A stretch of DNA of 64,000 nt from contig CACECP010000005.1 of NCBI GenBank assembly GCA_902558095.1, forward strand, positions 16,387 to 80,386, given 5' to 3'. The notes under the pieces were generated by a model. The model was not told where the DNA came from. It worked only from the letters and a program-made list of their open reading frames with translations, and made no database searches. The stretch is from an uncultured SAR86 cluster bacterium. Lineage in GTDB: Bacteria; Pseudomonadota; Gammaproteobacteria; Magnimaribacterales; D2472. The position numbers were made by a program, and so were the translations under genes. How positions within the stretch are numbered: position 1 is the stretch's first letter; each line of letters starts with the position of its first letter. This document shows, piece after piece, positions 27,002 through 34,976 of the stretch.

Positions 27002-27328
27002 TTAAGATATCATTGAATTAATTTTTATTTCCCAAGCGCTTCTTCCAAATAATACAAATCTATGCTCTTCCCCATTTTTGAATTTAACTGCAAGGGAATT
27101 TGGCATCATCGGTATTAAATTAAAAACTTTAGTCCATACTTTTTCTGTTGAGGCTATATCTGATAGATCAATAATGGTGATTCCACTCTGAAAATTAAAT
27201 TTATGGGATTCAAATATCAAACGTTGATTTGTAAGATATAAAAAACCTCCAACTGCTTCAATTCCCTTTTGTAAATTTGCCCCGCCTTTTTTAATTATTT
27301 CTTCATCAATGTTGAGTTGTGTTTTCAT
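27002..27328 (-). CDS. GRAM/PH-like domain protein
   Basis: A 108-residue cytosolic protein with the GRAM-like beta-barrel pattern: EAVGGFLYLTNQRLIFESH near 25-43, GITIIDLSDIASTEKVW near 49-65, and LAVKFKNGEEHRFVLFGR near 79-96. Such domains resemble PH folds and often bind membranes or lipids; bacterial single-domain members are uncharacterised. It lies 12 bp after the YheT-like hydrolase gene and is probably in one transcript with it. Confidence 0.62.
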   Translation of the reverse strand: MKTQLNIDEEIIKKGGANLQKGIEAVGGFLYLTNQRLIFESHKFNFQSGITIIDLSDIASTEKVWTKVFNLIPMMPNSLAVKFKNGEEHRFVLFGRSAWEIKINSMIS

Positions 27329-27340
27329 GTTTAGTCGTCC

Positions 27341-28285
27341 TCAATGAGTAATAGATTTATCCAGTTTACAAACTATTTCATCATAGACTGAAGATGAAAA
27401 TTTAAAATTATCTATGAATCCGCAATGTCCTCCATATTGTTGAGGTTTAAATATTACATAATTTGTTTGATCTAATTTATTTAAGGGTTCGATAGGAACA
27501 CATGGATCGTCAATAGATGAGTATATAAGCGTGCTATGTTTTATCTTATCAAGAGTATCTTGAGTAATAGCATATCCAGAAAATAGCTCCTTAGTATTTT
27601 TGTGTGGTGAAAAATTTTCTGTAAAAAACTCTGTCATATCCTCAAGGTTCTTATATTTTAATGCTTTTTCTACATCAGCAATTTCATATAATCTTATTTT
27701 TCTTCTTAATGTTTTCTGCCACTTATTTAAAAAATATTTTTTTAGAATCCATGAGGTATTATCCATTGCATGCATTGAATTTTCTGGATCAATTACTGGA
27801 GATAGAACAACAGTGCTTTTCAAAAAATTAATTTCTGCAGAAGCGGATATTCTTAATGCGATATTGCCTCCTAAAGAAAATCCAATTAAGTGTATTTCAT
27901 TGTCTGGATATGTATAACCAATAGATTTAACTGCTTCAATAAGGGTCTGTATATCAGTTGCTCTAAAGAAATCTTTATTTAGGTGCTCAGTATTGCCATG
28001 ATCAATAGGATGAATTCTAATAATATCAAAATTTTTAGTATGCAAAAGATTGGCTAAAGGAATTAAATATTTAGAATCCTTATGACCTAGCCATCCAGGA
28101 AGAAATATCACTTTCTTTTTAAATAAATCTGTCTGAAATATTTCAATTGACTGAGAATTAGAGGATGTAAAAATTTGTTTAGACGAAATTTTATTGATTT
28201 TTTTTCGTAAGGGTTTTTGCTGTATCTCTCTTATTGGGCTTGACGCTATTAGAGTATTAAATAAGCCGTTTTTAAAAAAACTCAT
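27341..28285 (-). CDS. Alpha/beta hydrolase, YheT-like
   Basis: A 314-residue hydrolase. Visible features are FLPGWLGHKDSKY near 56 (oxyanion region), the nucleophile elbow GFSLGGNIAL near 134, an acid in SSIDDPCVP near 254 and the catalytic His in GGHCGFIDNF near 287. The arrangement, including the late GGHxGF, matches the YheT/EMB8 hydrolase family, likely esterases of unknown substrate. No signal peptide is evident. It is followed by the GRAM-domain gene. Confidence 0.78.
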   Translation of the reverse strand: MSFFKNGLFNTLIASSPIREIQQKPLRKKINKISSKQIFTSSNSQSIEIFQTDLFKKKVIFLPGWLGHKDSKYLIPLANLLHTKNFDIIRIHPIDHGNTEHLNKDFFRATDIQTLIEAVKSIGYTYPDNEIHLIGFSLGGNIALRISASAEINFLKSTVVLSPVIDPENSMHAMDNTSWILKKYFLNKWQKTLRRKIRLYEIADVEKALKYKNLEDMTEFFTENFSPHKNTKELFSGYAITQDTLDKIKHSTLIYSSIDDPCVPIEPLNKLDQTNYVIFKPQQYGGHCGFIDNFKFSSSVYDEIVCKLDKSITH

Positions 28286-28351
28286 TATACTTATCTCTTA
28301 AATATCTTTATGAATATAAACCATACAAATTTTCAAAGTTATTCTAACCGA

Positions 28352-29506
28352 TTAGTTTGAATTAGTGTCTAAATAAGTCTTCGTTTTTAGTATCGCATTT
28401 TCATGTATGTCCATATAAAAAAGAGCGAAGTCCAAGCCATGATAATTTCCTGAAGAACCTCCAAATCCTTGAAATCTAGTTCCTGTTTGATCAGATGCGA
28501 ATAAGATTCCATTTTTACACTGTGCTTGAACATATTCCTTGATTGGAGTCTCTAAAGGACCAAATATTTCTCCTTTGGCGGCATCATCTCCTCTTAACTC
28601 CAGTGAATAATTTCCTGATATATAAACAGCTCCCTTTGAATCAGATATATCAGATAATGTGCCTTCATTCTTCCAGGTAATAGGATTAACACAAATATTA
28701 TTCTTATATCTAGGCATATCCTTATTAATAAGCGTCACATTCATCGTATCCCAATGAACTAAACAACCTAATTCTGTTGGGCCATCACATATATAGATAT
28801 CATTCATTTTATTCATCCAAGATTTAGAAATCTCGCCTCCAATGATATAAGCTCCAACCATTCTAGGGTATAAATTTGTTCCATCAATTTCCTCAGCAAG
28901 CAATCTAATGGAATGATGTGTGCCCTGACTATGACTAGCAATAATAAATGGCCTTCCATTACTATAATTTTTAATAAAGTACTCAAATGCTTTTTTTACA
29001 TCTTGATATACAAATGCATGAATTTCCTCACGCAATTCATCAGTATCATAATAGCTATATATTGATGCTTGACGATAATATGGTGCATAAATACTACAAC
29101 AACCATTAAAAGCGCTAGCTTGATTTGCCATCATCCATTTTGTGTTTTCTTTTGTTGCAGAATCCTTTTCAAGAGGATCAGTCCAATGATGTCCTTTTAG
29201 ATATCCTGTAGGATGAACAAAAAATACATCCACCTCTGAGTTTAGTTGGTCAACTCCAGTTTTCCCAGTAGGGATTAAATCTGCTGCATCTTCTTTGACA
29301 GGGAGTGCTGCCCAAGAACTTTCTTTTGAATAATCAAGCTGTTGTGCAGCATCTTTTGGGTTAAAAGAATGGTCTGGTCGGCCGATAAAATAATCATATG
29401 CCATTGCAAAAGTAAGGCCTTCATGACGAAGTTCTTTAATATACGGTAATGCCCATACAAGAATTACTACAAAAAGAAAGACTAAAATCAGAAAAGCTTT
29501 TTTCAT
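28352..29506 (-). CDS. DUF3089 alpha/beta-hydrolase-like protein, membrane anchored
   Basis: About 384 residues with an N-terminal membrane anchor or signal (AFLILVFLFVVILVWAL, about 4-20). The DUF3089 family pattern is clear: VDVFFVHPTGYLKGHHW near 90, NGCCSIYAPYYRQASIYSYY near 133, and the nucleophile motif ASHSQGTHHS near 189. It is likely a lipase/esterase of the cell envelope. The start codon is inside a 26-bp repeat of the guaA 3' end: ATG 29506 follows GAGTGGGA, which can serve as ribosome binding site. A GTG two codons earlier (29512) is an alternative. Confidence 0.75.
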   Translation of the reverse strand: MKKAFLILVFLFVVILVWALPYIKELRHEGLTFAMAYDYFIGRPDHSFNPKDAAQQLDYSKESSWAALPVKEDAADLIPTGKTGVDQLNSEVDVFFVHPTGYLKGHHWTDPLEKDSATKENTKWMMANQASAFNGCCSIYAPYYRQASIYSYYDTDELREEIHAFVYQDVKKAFEYFIKNYSNGRPFIIASHSQGTHHSIRLLAEEIDGTNLYPRMVGAYIIGGEISKSWMNKMNDIYICDGPTELGCLVHWDTMNVTLINKDMPRYKNNICVNPITWKNEGTLSDISDSKGAVYISGNYSLELRGDDAAKGEIFGPLETPIKEYVQAQCKNGILFASDQTGTRFQGFGGSSGNYHGLDFALFYMDIHENAILKTKTYLDTNSN

Positions 29507-29524
29507 TCCCACTCAATAGTTGCA
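29499..29524 (-). repeat. Distal copy of guaA 3' end (putative att repeat)
   Basis: This 26-bp stretch equals 31246-31271 except for one base. Read on the minus strand it contains GCAACTATTGAGTGGGAATG, versus the same with GAGTG in guaA. It can encode the guaA-like ending ATIEWE and a stop. It also includes the start codon of the DUF3089 gene, whose ATG arises at the mismatched base. Confidence 0.7.
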
Positions 29525-29598
29525 CAAAACACCACCTCTGAAACCCTTACTGTGACTGTATTTCCGAGTGCCATTTTGTGTTTTTGCCACTTTGTCAA
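29503..29598 (-). pseudogene. 31-codon chimeric mini-ORF ending like GuaA
   Basis: A TTG-initiated frame of 31 codons ends in ATIEWE-stop, identical to the last residues of GuaA. The preceding residues (NTVTVRVSEVVFC) are not GuaA-like beyond a loose pattern. It fills the gap between the 162-aa gene and the DUF3089 gene and overlaps the latter's start by 3 bp. I read it as an attachment-site junction carrying the guaA tail rather than as a functional gene. Translation is unproven. Confidence 0.4.
29536..29549 (+). repeat. 14-bp inverted repeat, left end of island
   Basis: CTCTGAAACCCTTA on the plus strand; its exact reverse complement is at 31229-31242. The pair lies just inside the guaA-derived direct repeats. 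Confidence 0.55.
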
Positions 29599-29602
29599 AG
29601 TT

Positions 29603-30091
29603 TTATAAGTATACATCTTCGATTTCCTTAAATTGTTTACTATTTAATATCTTTATTATTAAACTCCTGAATTCAGGTTGTGAATAAATGCTATGCCTTT
29701 TATCTATTATTGAAAAACCATTTATTTTTTCAGTATCTAAAAGTAATTCTTTAAAAATTTTAAGTGCTCTCTTCTGCTCATCTTTTTTTAAACCAATTTT
29801 TTCAACCTCAGCAGGAATCCACCCTACATGATCTGCTCCGCAGAATTCATACTCATGCCATTTACCATAATGTAATATTTCTATAATTTTTACTTGTCGT
29901 TCTAAAGTCGTGAATAAAAAACTTTTATCATGATTTGACCTGTCATAAACATCATCACACTCTAAGTTAACTGATTCACCATCTTTATCATGCAGACCAC
30001 AACAAACCTTTAAATATTTTTCAGAATCTTTTATAACTTCTATGCCATGAAAATCTCTTAATGGTGGCAATTGATCTTTAGTTTGTTTCAA
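29603..30091 (-). CDS. Hypothetical protein, island gene
   Basis: A 162-residue soluble protein without signal peptide. No family is recognised. It has two Cys clusters (KVCCGLHD near 30 and NLECDD near 44), a central YGKWHEYEFCGADHVGWIP near 75-93 with several Cys/His that could bind metal, and a charged helical C-terminal half. The only early in-frame start is TTG at 30091, 6 bp after the upstream gene's stop; no ATG exists in the frame near the start, so the start is uncertain. It belongs to the segment between the guaA-derived repeats and its stop is followed within 3 bp by the TTTGACAAA element. Confidence 0.5.
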   Translation of the reverse strand: MKQTKDQLPPLRDFHGIEVIKDSEKYLKVCCGLHDKDGESVNLECDDVYDRSNHDKSFLFTTLERQVKIIEILHYGKWHEYEFCGADHVGWIPAEVEKIGLKKDEQKRALKIFKELLLDTEKINGFSIIDKRHSIYSQPEFRSLIIKILNSKQFKEIEDVYL

Positions 30092-30097
30092 AATAAT

Positions 30098-30520
30098 CTA
30101 TTCTCTTGTTATGCTACATTGAGAATTAAATTTTGTTATTTCATTTTTATAGTTAAGATTAGTCCATTCCATTAGCATAGTTTTTTTGTTAAGAACTGCG
30201 GAATAAGTTTCATATCGACCAGAATCTGAATAGGATGGCGAATGCGTGCCTTGCAGAAAGATTTTATCAGGAGTTTCCTCTGCAATTACTGCGTAATGAT
30301 ATGGTATTGGATATTCAGAATATAAGAAATATATATACCATCGTGATGGCAAGTCTGGATTATATATATAAGGATTTTCTATAGTTCCATCCCTTTTTTG
30401 AATCCCAAAATATCCATTAAAACCAGAATCATGTTTGCAATGATAGTATGAACTACCCAATTTATACTCAGCAGCACTTAACGATGCTGAAAATATAAAA
30501 ATAATAAATAAAAATCTCAT
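30098..30520 (-). CDS. Hypothetical exported protein, island gene
   Basis: A 140-residue protein with a clear signal peptide (about 1-17, ending LSAAEY). The mature part is rich in Tyr and aromatic residues (SSYYHCKHDSGFNGYFGI, RWYIYFLYSEYPIPYHYA) with two Cys (one near 28, one near 135) that could form a disulfide. No family is recognised. The 51-bp direct repeat 30529-30579 lies immediately upstream and may contain its promoter (TTGAAA and ATAATA-like boxes 16 bp apart). The 162-aa island gene follows 6 bp later. Confidence 0.5.
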   Translation of the reverse strand: MRFLFIIFIFSASLSAAEYKLGSSYYHCKHDSGFNGYFGIQKRDGTIENPYIYNPDLPSRWYIYFLYSEYPIPYHYAVIAEETPDKIFLQGTHSPSYSDSGRYETYSAVLNKKTMLMEWTNLNYKNEITKFNSQCSITRE

Positions 30521-30528
30521 TAATGTAT

Positions 30529-30579
30529 TATGCCATTAACTTATGACTTTCAATAGTTGCAGGAATTTGTCAAAGTTTT
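30529..30579 (-). repeat. 51-bp direct repeat, copy A
   Basis: This copy matches 31117-31167 at 45 of 51 positions, same orientation, with 588 bp between starts. It covers the stop codon of the 173-aa gene and ends 8 bp before the ATG of the 140-aa gene. It contains CCTGCAACTATTGA, 14 bases also present in the guaA 3' end, and TTTGACAAA (minus strand). Confidence 0.7.
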
Positions 30580-31091
30580 ATTTCTTTTAATTTCTGAATA
30601 AATGAATTTAAAAATTCTGCTGTCATTGTTTGTGACATATTTCCTGCCTTGGCACGAAATTTAATATCGCCTTTATCATTGTTATAAGTTTTCACTTCAA
30701 AACCATCAATAGTTGCATAAGTTACTTCATAATTTTCCAATGTTGTAATATCTTTAGTCACATTAGATATATATTCTAATGCTGCAATAAGATCATTTAT
30801 TTCCTTTTGATAAACAAAAGATCTACCATTTTCTCCTTTATAATTTTGGACTGTCAATACAATTCCTTTTGTATTTACAGAAGAACCTGGAGTTTCTATG
30901 ATTCTTTTTTGTATAAAAATACCATAACGTGGATATGCAGGATCTGTTTGAACATTACCCAAATCGGTATAACCCAAGATTGTGATAGTGCCTGTTGACT
31001 CAGATAATTTCTCAAGTTCAGTTTTTTCTTGTGCTAAAGAAAAATTTGTAACAAAAATAGTACATAAAACAACAAACAATTTAAATTTCAT
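30570..31091 (-). CDS. Hypothetical exported protein, island gene inside the 51-bp repeats
   Basis: A 173-residue protein with a signal peptide (about 1-20, ending FSLAQ). The mature domain is mixed alpha/beta, with a stretch near 90-115 (IVLTVQNYKGENGRSFVYQ) and near 125-155 (YEVTYATIDGFEVKTYN). I recognise no family. A good Shine-Dalgarno (AGGAG) precedes the ATG. Its stop codon lies within repeat copy A, and copy B lies 25 bp upstream of its ATG, so gene plus one repeat makes a 588-bp cassette-like unit. It is the first gene after guaA. Confidence 0.55.
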   Translation of the reverse strand: MKFKLFVVLCTIFVTNFSLAQEKTELEKLSESTGTITILGYTDLGNVQTDPAYPRYGIFIQKRIIETPGSSVNTKGIVLTVQNYKGENGRSFVYQKEINDLIAALEYISNVTKDITTLENYEVTYATIDGFEVKTYNNDKGDIKFRAKAGNMSQTMTAEFLNSFIQKLKEIKL

Positions 31092-31116
31092 AATAACTCC
31101 TATTTAGAGATTAAAG

Positions 31117-31167
31117 TATGCCATAAACTTATGAATGTCTATAATTGCATGAATTTGTCAAAGTTTT
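31117..31167 (-). repeat. 51-bp direct repeat, copy B
   Basis: Second copy of the repeat at 30529-30579 (45/51 identical). It lies between guaA and the 173-aa gene, and contains the more divergent form of the guaA-like core (GCAATTATAGA on the minus strand) next to TTTGACAAA. Confidence 0.7.
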
Positions 31168-31192
31168 CAAAAAAGAGATGATATTTGTTAAG

Positions 31193-31211
31193 TTTGACAA
31201 ACTTTGTCAAA
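31193..31211. repeat. Perfect palindrome with TTTGACAAA arms
   Basis: TTTGACAAA and TTTGTCAAA separated by one base. Single TTTGTCAAA arms recur at 29591, 30566 and 31154, each at a module boundary of the island. It could be a recombinase or regulator binding site; also a possible hairpin after the guaA terminator. Confidence 0.5.
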
Positions 31212-31214
31212 CGA

Positions 31215-31242
31215 AAACCCTTTAAGAATAAGGGTTTCAGAG
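31215..31242 (-). terminator. guaA downstream hairpin overlapping the right 14-bp inverted repeat
   Basis: An 8-bp stem (AAACCCTT / AAGGGTTT, 31215-31222 with 31230-31237) with a 7-base loop, followed on the minus strand by TTTTCGTTT. It is a plausible weak intrinsic terminator of guaA. The sequence 31229-31242 is also the exact reverse complement of 29536-29549. Confidence 0.5.
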
Positions 31243-31245
31243 ATA

Positions 31246-31271
31246 TTTTTCACTCCCACTCAATAGTTGCA
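31246..31271 (-). repeat. guaA 3'-end repeat (proximal copy)
   Basis: The genuine guaA 3' end, including its last seven codons' end (ATIEWE, stop) and the following bases. It is repeated at 29499-29524 with one mismatch. This is the presumed attachment-site core. Confidence 0.7.
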
Positions 31272-32815
31272 GGTGGTTTACTTGAAATATCATAAACAAC
31301 TCTACTAACTTCCTCTATTTCATTAACAATACGGTTTGAAACACCTTCAAGAAATTCATATGGTAAATGCGCCCATCTAGCTGTCATAAAATCTACTGTT
31401 TCAACAGCTCTTAAAGCAACAACTTCTGCATATCTTCTTTCATCTCCTACAACACCAACTGATTTAACTGGAAGAAGTACTGCAAATGCCTGACTTACTT
31501 TGTCGTATAAATCTGCTTTAATAAGTTCTTGAATAAAAATATGGTCAGCCTCTTGGAGAACTTTTGTTTTTTCTTTTGTAATCTCTCCAATAATTCTTAC
31601 ACCTAAGCCTGGACCAGGGAATGGATGTCTTTCTAACATTTCTTTGGGAATTCCAAGCTCTACTCCCATTCTTCTAACCTCATCCTTGAAAAGATCTCTT
31701 AGAGGTTCAACCAAATCTAATTTCATCTCTTCAGGTAATCCACCTACATTGTGATGAGACTTTATTACTCTTGCTTCTTTTGATTCTGAGCCAGATGATT
31801 CAATTACATCTGGATAAATTGTTCCTTGTGCTAAAAAATTAATATCTTTTAATTTAATTGCCTCAGCATCAAAAACATCAATAAAGGTTCTTCCGATAAT
31901 TTTTCTTTTTTGCTCTGGGTCATCTATATCTTTTAAATGTCTTAAAAAAATTTCTGCGCTATCAGATTTAATAACATTCAGATTCATATTTTCTTTAAAG
32001 GTTTGCATAACTTGATCTGCCTCACCCTTTCTAAGTAAACCATTATCTACAAAAACACATGTTAGTTTTTTACCGATAGCTTTATGAAGAAGGGTTGCTG
32101 TTACAGAAGAATCCACACCGCCAGATAAACCTAATAAAACTTTTTTATCTTGAACTTGATCTTTAATTTCCTCTATTCTTTGTGATATTAAATCGTCCAT
32201 TTTCCAATCAGTACTTGCGTTGCAAATATTAAAAATAAAATTTTCTAAAATTTTCTTTCCATTATCTGTATGGGTTACTTCTGGATGAAATTGGATAGCA
32301 TAAATTGGCAGACTTTTGTGCTCCATTGCTGCAATAGGAGCTGTTTTGGTTGATGCAACTAGATTGAATTCATCCGGTAAATCTTGGACCTGATCTCCAT
32401 GACTCATCCAAACATTAATTTTTTTATCTAAGTTTTTAAACATTAAAGATTCGCTTACAACCTCTAATTCAGAGTGGCCAAATTCTTTTTGATCAACAGA
32501 TATAACATGACCACCCATTTGTTCAGCAAGAGTCTGCATCCCATAACATATTCCAAGGATAGGTATTCCTATATCAAATACAAACTGAGGAACTCTAGGT
32601 GTATAGGTTTCTGTGACTGAATTAGGTCCTCCTGAGAGAATTATTCCTTTAGGGTTAAGTTCAGCTATCTTTGATTCATCTATGTCCCACGGCAAAATTT
32701 CAGAATAGACATGACTCTCTCTTATTCTTCTTGCAATTAATTGTGTATATTGAGAGCCAAAATCCAATACCAGAATTGTATCTATTTTTTTATTGCTAAT
32801 AGATAGCTTGCTCAT
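31250..32815 (-). CDS. guaA: GMP synthase (glutamine-hydrolysing)
   Basis: A 521-residue enzyme that aminates XMP to GMP. The N-terminal glutamine amidotransferase has [15 protein letters not shown] (nucleophile Cys near 88) and [10 protein letters not shown] near 174. The ATP pyrophosphatase has [20 protein letters not shown] near 228-247, and the C-terminal dimerisation domain ends [17 protein letters not shown] as in E. coli. It lies 4 bp after guaB and is surely co-transcribed. Its 3' end is the site of the downstream island; the coding sequence itself is intact. Confidence 0.97.
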   Translation of the reverse strand: MSKLSISNKKIDTILVLDFGSQYTQLIARRIRESHVYSEILPWDIDESKIAELNPKGIILSGGPNSVTETYTPRVPQFVFDIGIPILGICYGMQTLAEQMGGHVISVDQKEFGHSELEVVSESLMFKNLDKKINVWMSHGDQVQDLPDEFNLVASTKTAPIAAMEHKSLPIYAIQFHPEVTHTDNGKKILENFIFNICNASTDWKMDDLISQRIEEIKDQVQDKKVLLGLSGGVDSSVTATLLHKAIGKKLTCVFVDNGLLRKGEADQVMQTFKENMNLNVIKSDSAEIFLRHLKDIDDPEQKRKIIGRTFIDVFDAEAIKLKDINFLAQGTIYPDVIESSGSESKEARVIKSHHNVGGLPEEMKLDLVEPLRDLFKDEVRRMGVELGIPKEMLERHPFPGPGLGVRIIGEITKEKTKVLQEADHIFIQELIKADLYDKVSQAFAVLLPVKSVGVVGDERRYAEVVALRAVETVDFMTARWAHLPYEFLEGVSNRIVNEIEEVSRVVYDISSKPPATIEWE

Positions 32816-32819
32816 TAAA

Positions 32820-34283
32820 TTAACTTCTTTGGTAGTTAGGTGCTTCTTTGGTAATCATTACGTCGTGCACATGACTTTCAGCCATTCCAGCATTTGTGAT
32901 TTCTACAAATTGACTATTGTTTTGCATGTCTTCAATATTTTTACAGCCAATATACCCCATACTTTGTCTAACTCCACCAACTAATTGATTAATCACATTA
33001 ATTACTAAACCTTTATATGGTACCCTTCCTTCTATTCCCTCTGGTACCAACTTATCGTTCTCAACATCTTCCTGTAAATATCTATTAGCATCATCTCTTT
33101 CAGTCATAGCTCCAATGGATCCCATTCCCCTATATGTTTTAAAACTTCTTCCTTGGAAAAGCTCAACTTTTCCTGGAGCTTCTTCGGTTCCTGCAAAAAG
33201 ACTTCCAAGCATTACTGAATCAGCGCCAGCTGCTATGGCTTTAGCTATATCACCTGAGAATCTAATTCCTCCATCTGCAATAATATTAATATCTTTACCA
33301 TCAAGAGCTTTCTTGATTTCCAAAATTGCACTAATTTGAGGCACTCCTATACCAGCAATAATTCTTGTGGTGCATATAGAACCTGGCCCCATACCAACCT
33401 TTACGGCATCTGCACCGGCTTTCACAAGTTCTGTTGCTGCATCAGCTGTAGCAATATTCCCACCAATAACATCAATATCTTTAAATTTATCTTTTATTAC
33501 TTTAATGGTATTAATAACATTTAAAGAATGGCCATGCGCACTGTCAATCACGAAAACATCAACTCCAGCTTCAGCTAAAGCCTCCGCTCTATCAAGAGTG
33601 TCTTCTCCAGTACCAATTGCTGCTCCAACTTGAAGCCTTCCTGAAGAATCTTTTGTAGCATTAGGGTGCTGAGCAGATTTCTCTATATCTTTCATCGTAA
33701 CCAATCCAGATAAATTATTATCTCCATCAAGAACTAATATTTTTTCAATTCTATTTTTATACATCAACTTCATAACATCTTCTTGAGAAAATCCTTCCTC
33801 AACAGTTACTAACTTTTCAAAAGGTGTCATTATTGATGAAACTTTGGCATTCATATTTTCTGCATATCTAAAATCTCTACTTGTAACAATTCCTTGCAAC
33901 TTTCCACTATCAACTACTGGCATCCCAGAAATACTCAACTCACTTGTCAATTGCCTAAGTTCGCCTATGGATTTATTAGAACCAATCGTTACAGGATCTC
34001 TAACAATGCCACTTTCGTATTTTTTGACAGATTTAACTAAGACCGCTTGATCTGAAATTGAATTATTTTTGTGAATTATTCCGATACCACCAGCCTCTGC
34101 TAAAGAAATTGCCATCTTCGATTCAGTTACAGTATCCATGGCCGCAGAAATAAGCGGAGTCTTCAGACTAATGTTTTTAGTTAATTTGGATTCGATGCAT
34201 GCTTGACTAGGAAGAAAGTCGCTATACTTCGGAAGAAGTAAAACATCATCAAATGTTAGTGCTTTATATTTTAATTTTTCCAT
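32820..34283 (-). CDS. guaB: Inosine-5'-monophosphate dehydrogenase
   Basis: A 487-residue enzyme that oxidises IMP to XMP, the first step to GMP. The barrel begins [14 protein letters not shown] near 9. Two CBS domains are inserted near 95-205 ([22 protein letters not shown]). The catalytic loop is [10 protein letters not shown] (Cys near 304), and the flap has RGMGSIGAM near 389. Length is standard. It precedes guaA by 4 bp. Confidence 0.97.
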   Translation of the reverse strand: MEKLKYKALTFDDVLLLPKYSDFLPSQACIESKLTKNISLKTPLISAAMDTVTESKMAISLAEAGGIGIIHKNNSISDQAVLVKSVKKYESGIVRDPVTIGSNKSIGELRQLTSELSISGMPVVDSGKLQGIVTSRDFRYAENMNAKVSSIMTPFEKLVTVEEGFSQEDVMKLMYKNRIEKILVLDGDNNLSGLVTMKDIEKSAQHPNATKDSSGRLQVGAAIGTGEDTLDRAEALAEAGVDVFVIDSAHGHSLNVINTIKVIKDKFKDIDVIGGNIATADAATELVKAGADAVKVGMGPGSICTTRIIAGIGVPQISAILEIKKALDGKDINIIADGGIRFSGDIAKAIAAGADSVMLGSLFAGTEEAPGKVELFQGRSFKTYRGMGSIGAMTERDDANRYLQEDVENDKLVPEGIEGRVPYKGLVINVINQLVGGVRQSMGYIGCKNIEDMQNNSQFVEITNAGMAESHVHDVMITKEAPNYQRS

Positions 34284-34339
34284 GTCAGATTATAACCAAA
34301 TGAAAAAAGAAAAAAAAGGTTGATAATTCTATCTAAAAA

Positions 34340-34903
34340 CTAAATTTTGTTTTTTATTTTTGAAATTAAATCGCTGAGTTGTGGTTTGTTAGCCTCTATT
34401 TCCTCTAAAGATAGGCCTTCAAGCTCATGAGGAAATACAAGCCATTGATCTGTTTCATGAATATAGTAATCTGGTTTTCTTCCAGTTTGGCTCTTATTTG
34501 GCTTGTAATATGGGGTAGCAACTTTTATATCTGGTGTATTTTTTTTACAGGCTGATGTTATGTCATTAATAATTTGAGCAATTGAATTTCCAGTATCATG
34601 AACATCGTCAACAATTAAAAGCCTATCTTCCGACTCAAGCTGTCTTATAACATAATTTAATCCATAAACTTGCACACTATCTTTTCGGGAATCTATACCG
34701 GAATAATATGAAGTTCTTACGGCTACGTGATCAGACTTTATACCAAGAAAGCTTAAAAATTCTTGGACAGCAATACCAATAGGAGCCCCGCCCCTCCATA
34801 CACCAATTATATAATTTGGTTCAAATCCAGATTCATAAACATTCCAAGCAAGTTGTGATGAATCTTTCAATAAGCTATCTGGTTTAATAAATAGTTTTTC
34901 CAT
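34340..34903 (-). CDS. Purine phosphoribosyltransferase (hypoxanthine/xanthine-guanine type)
   Basis: A 187-residue PRTase-fold protein. The PRPP-binding motif LLIVDDVHDTGNSI is near residue 94, with an upstream YIIGVWRGGAPIGI near 30 where PRTases hold a pyrophosphate loop. The unusual spacing and the C-terminal YYIHETDQWLVFPHE resemble XGPRT/HPRT-like proteins of archaea and some bacteria more than E. coli Gpt or Hpt. The guaB gene 56 bp downstream and the AzgA permease nearby support purine salvage. Exact base specificity unknown. Confidence 0.8.
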   Translation of the reverse strand: MEKLFIKPDSLLKDSSQLAWNVYESGFEPNYIIGVWRGGAPIGIAVQEFLSFLGIKSDHVAVRTSYYSGIDSRKDSVQVYGLNYVIRQLESEDRLLIVDDVHDTGNSIAQIINDITSACKKNTPDIKVATPYYKPNKSQTGRKPDYYIHETDQWLVFPHELEGLSLEEIEANKPQLSDLISKIKNKI

Positions 34904-34910
34904 AATTTTG

Positions 34911-34933
34911 CAAAGGGCCTGTATGGCCCTTTG
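34911..34933 (-). terminator. GC-rich hairpin after TonB receptor gene
   Basis: A perfect 9-bp stem (CAAAGGGCC / GGCCCTTTG) with a 5-base loop. It lies between the receptor's stop and the phosphoribosyltransferase start, 7 bp before the latter's ATG. It has no strong T-run, and lies so close to the next start that it could also affect that gene's translation. Confidence 0.5.
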
Positions 34934-34939
34934 TGAGAA

Positions 34940-34976
34940 TTATAACTTCTAGAGAAGAAGAAATCAGAAGTTATAA
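34940..34976 (-). terminator. Second hairpin overlapping the receptor's 3' end
   Basis: A perfect 11-bp inverted repeat (TTATAACTTCT / AGAAGTTATAA) with a 15-base loop. One arm lies in the last codons of the TonB receptor gene (stop at 34964). With the hairpin at 34911-34933 it forms a tandem structure. Confidence 0.5.

Larger units (their letters stand above)
29499..31271. mobile_element. Small genomic island/remnant at the guaA 3' end
   Basis: A segment of about 1.7 kb directly downstream of guaA is flanked by direct repeats of 26 bp (29499-29524 and 31246-31271, one mismatch), the second being the real guaA 3' end including its stop codon. Just inside are 14-bp inverted repeats (29536-29549 and 31229-31242). 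Three unrecognised genes, all on the minus strand, lie within. No integrase or transposase gene is seen. The 3' end of guaA is a known insertion target for integrative elements; that this is such an element or its remnant is my inference. Confidence 0.6.

Noticed and set aside
30529..31167. 51-bp repeats as CRISPR
   Set aside because: Only two copies, 588 bp apart, with a gene between; no array and no cas genes.
31119..31167. TTGACA within the repeats as a standard sigma-70 promoter
   Set aside because: No convincing -10 box at 16-18 bp spacing after TTGACA; a different TTGAAA/ATAATA pair is possible in copy A only.
33115..34050. Several open frames antisense to guaB
   Set aside because: They mirror the coding strand of a highly conserved gene and show no family features or ribosome sites.
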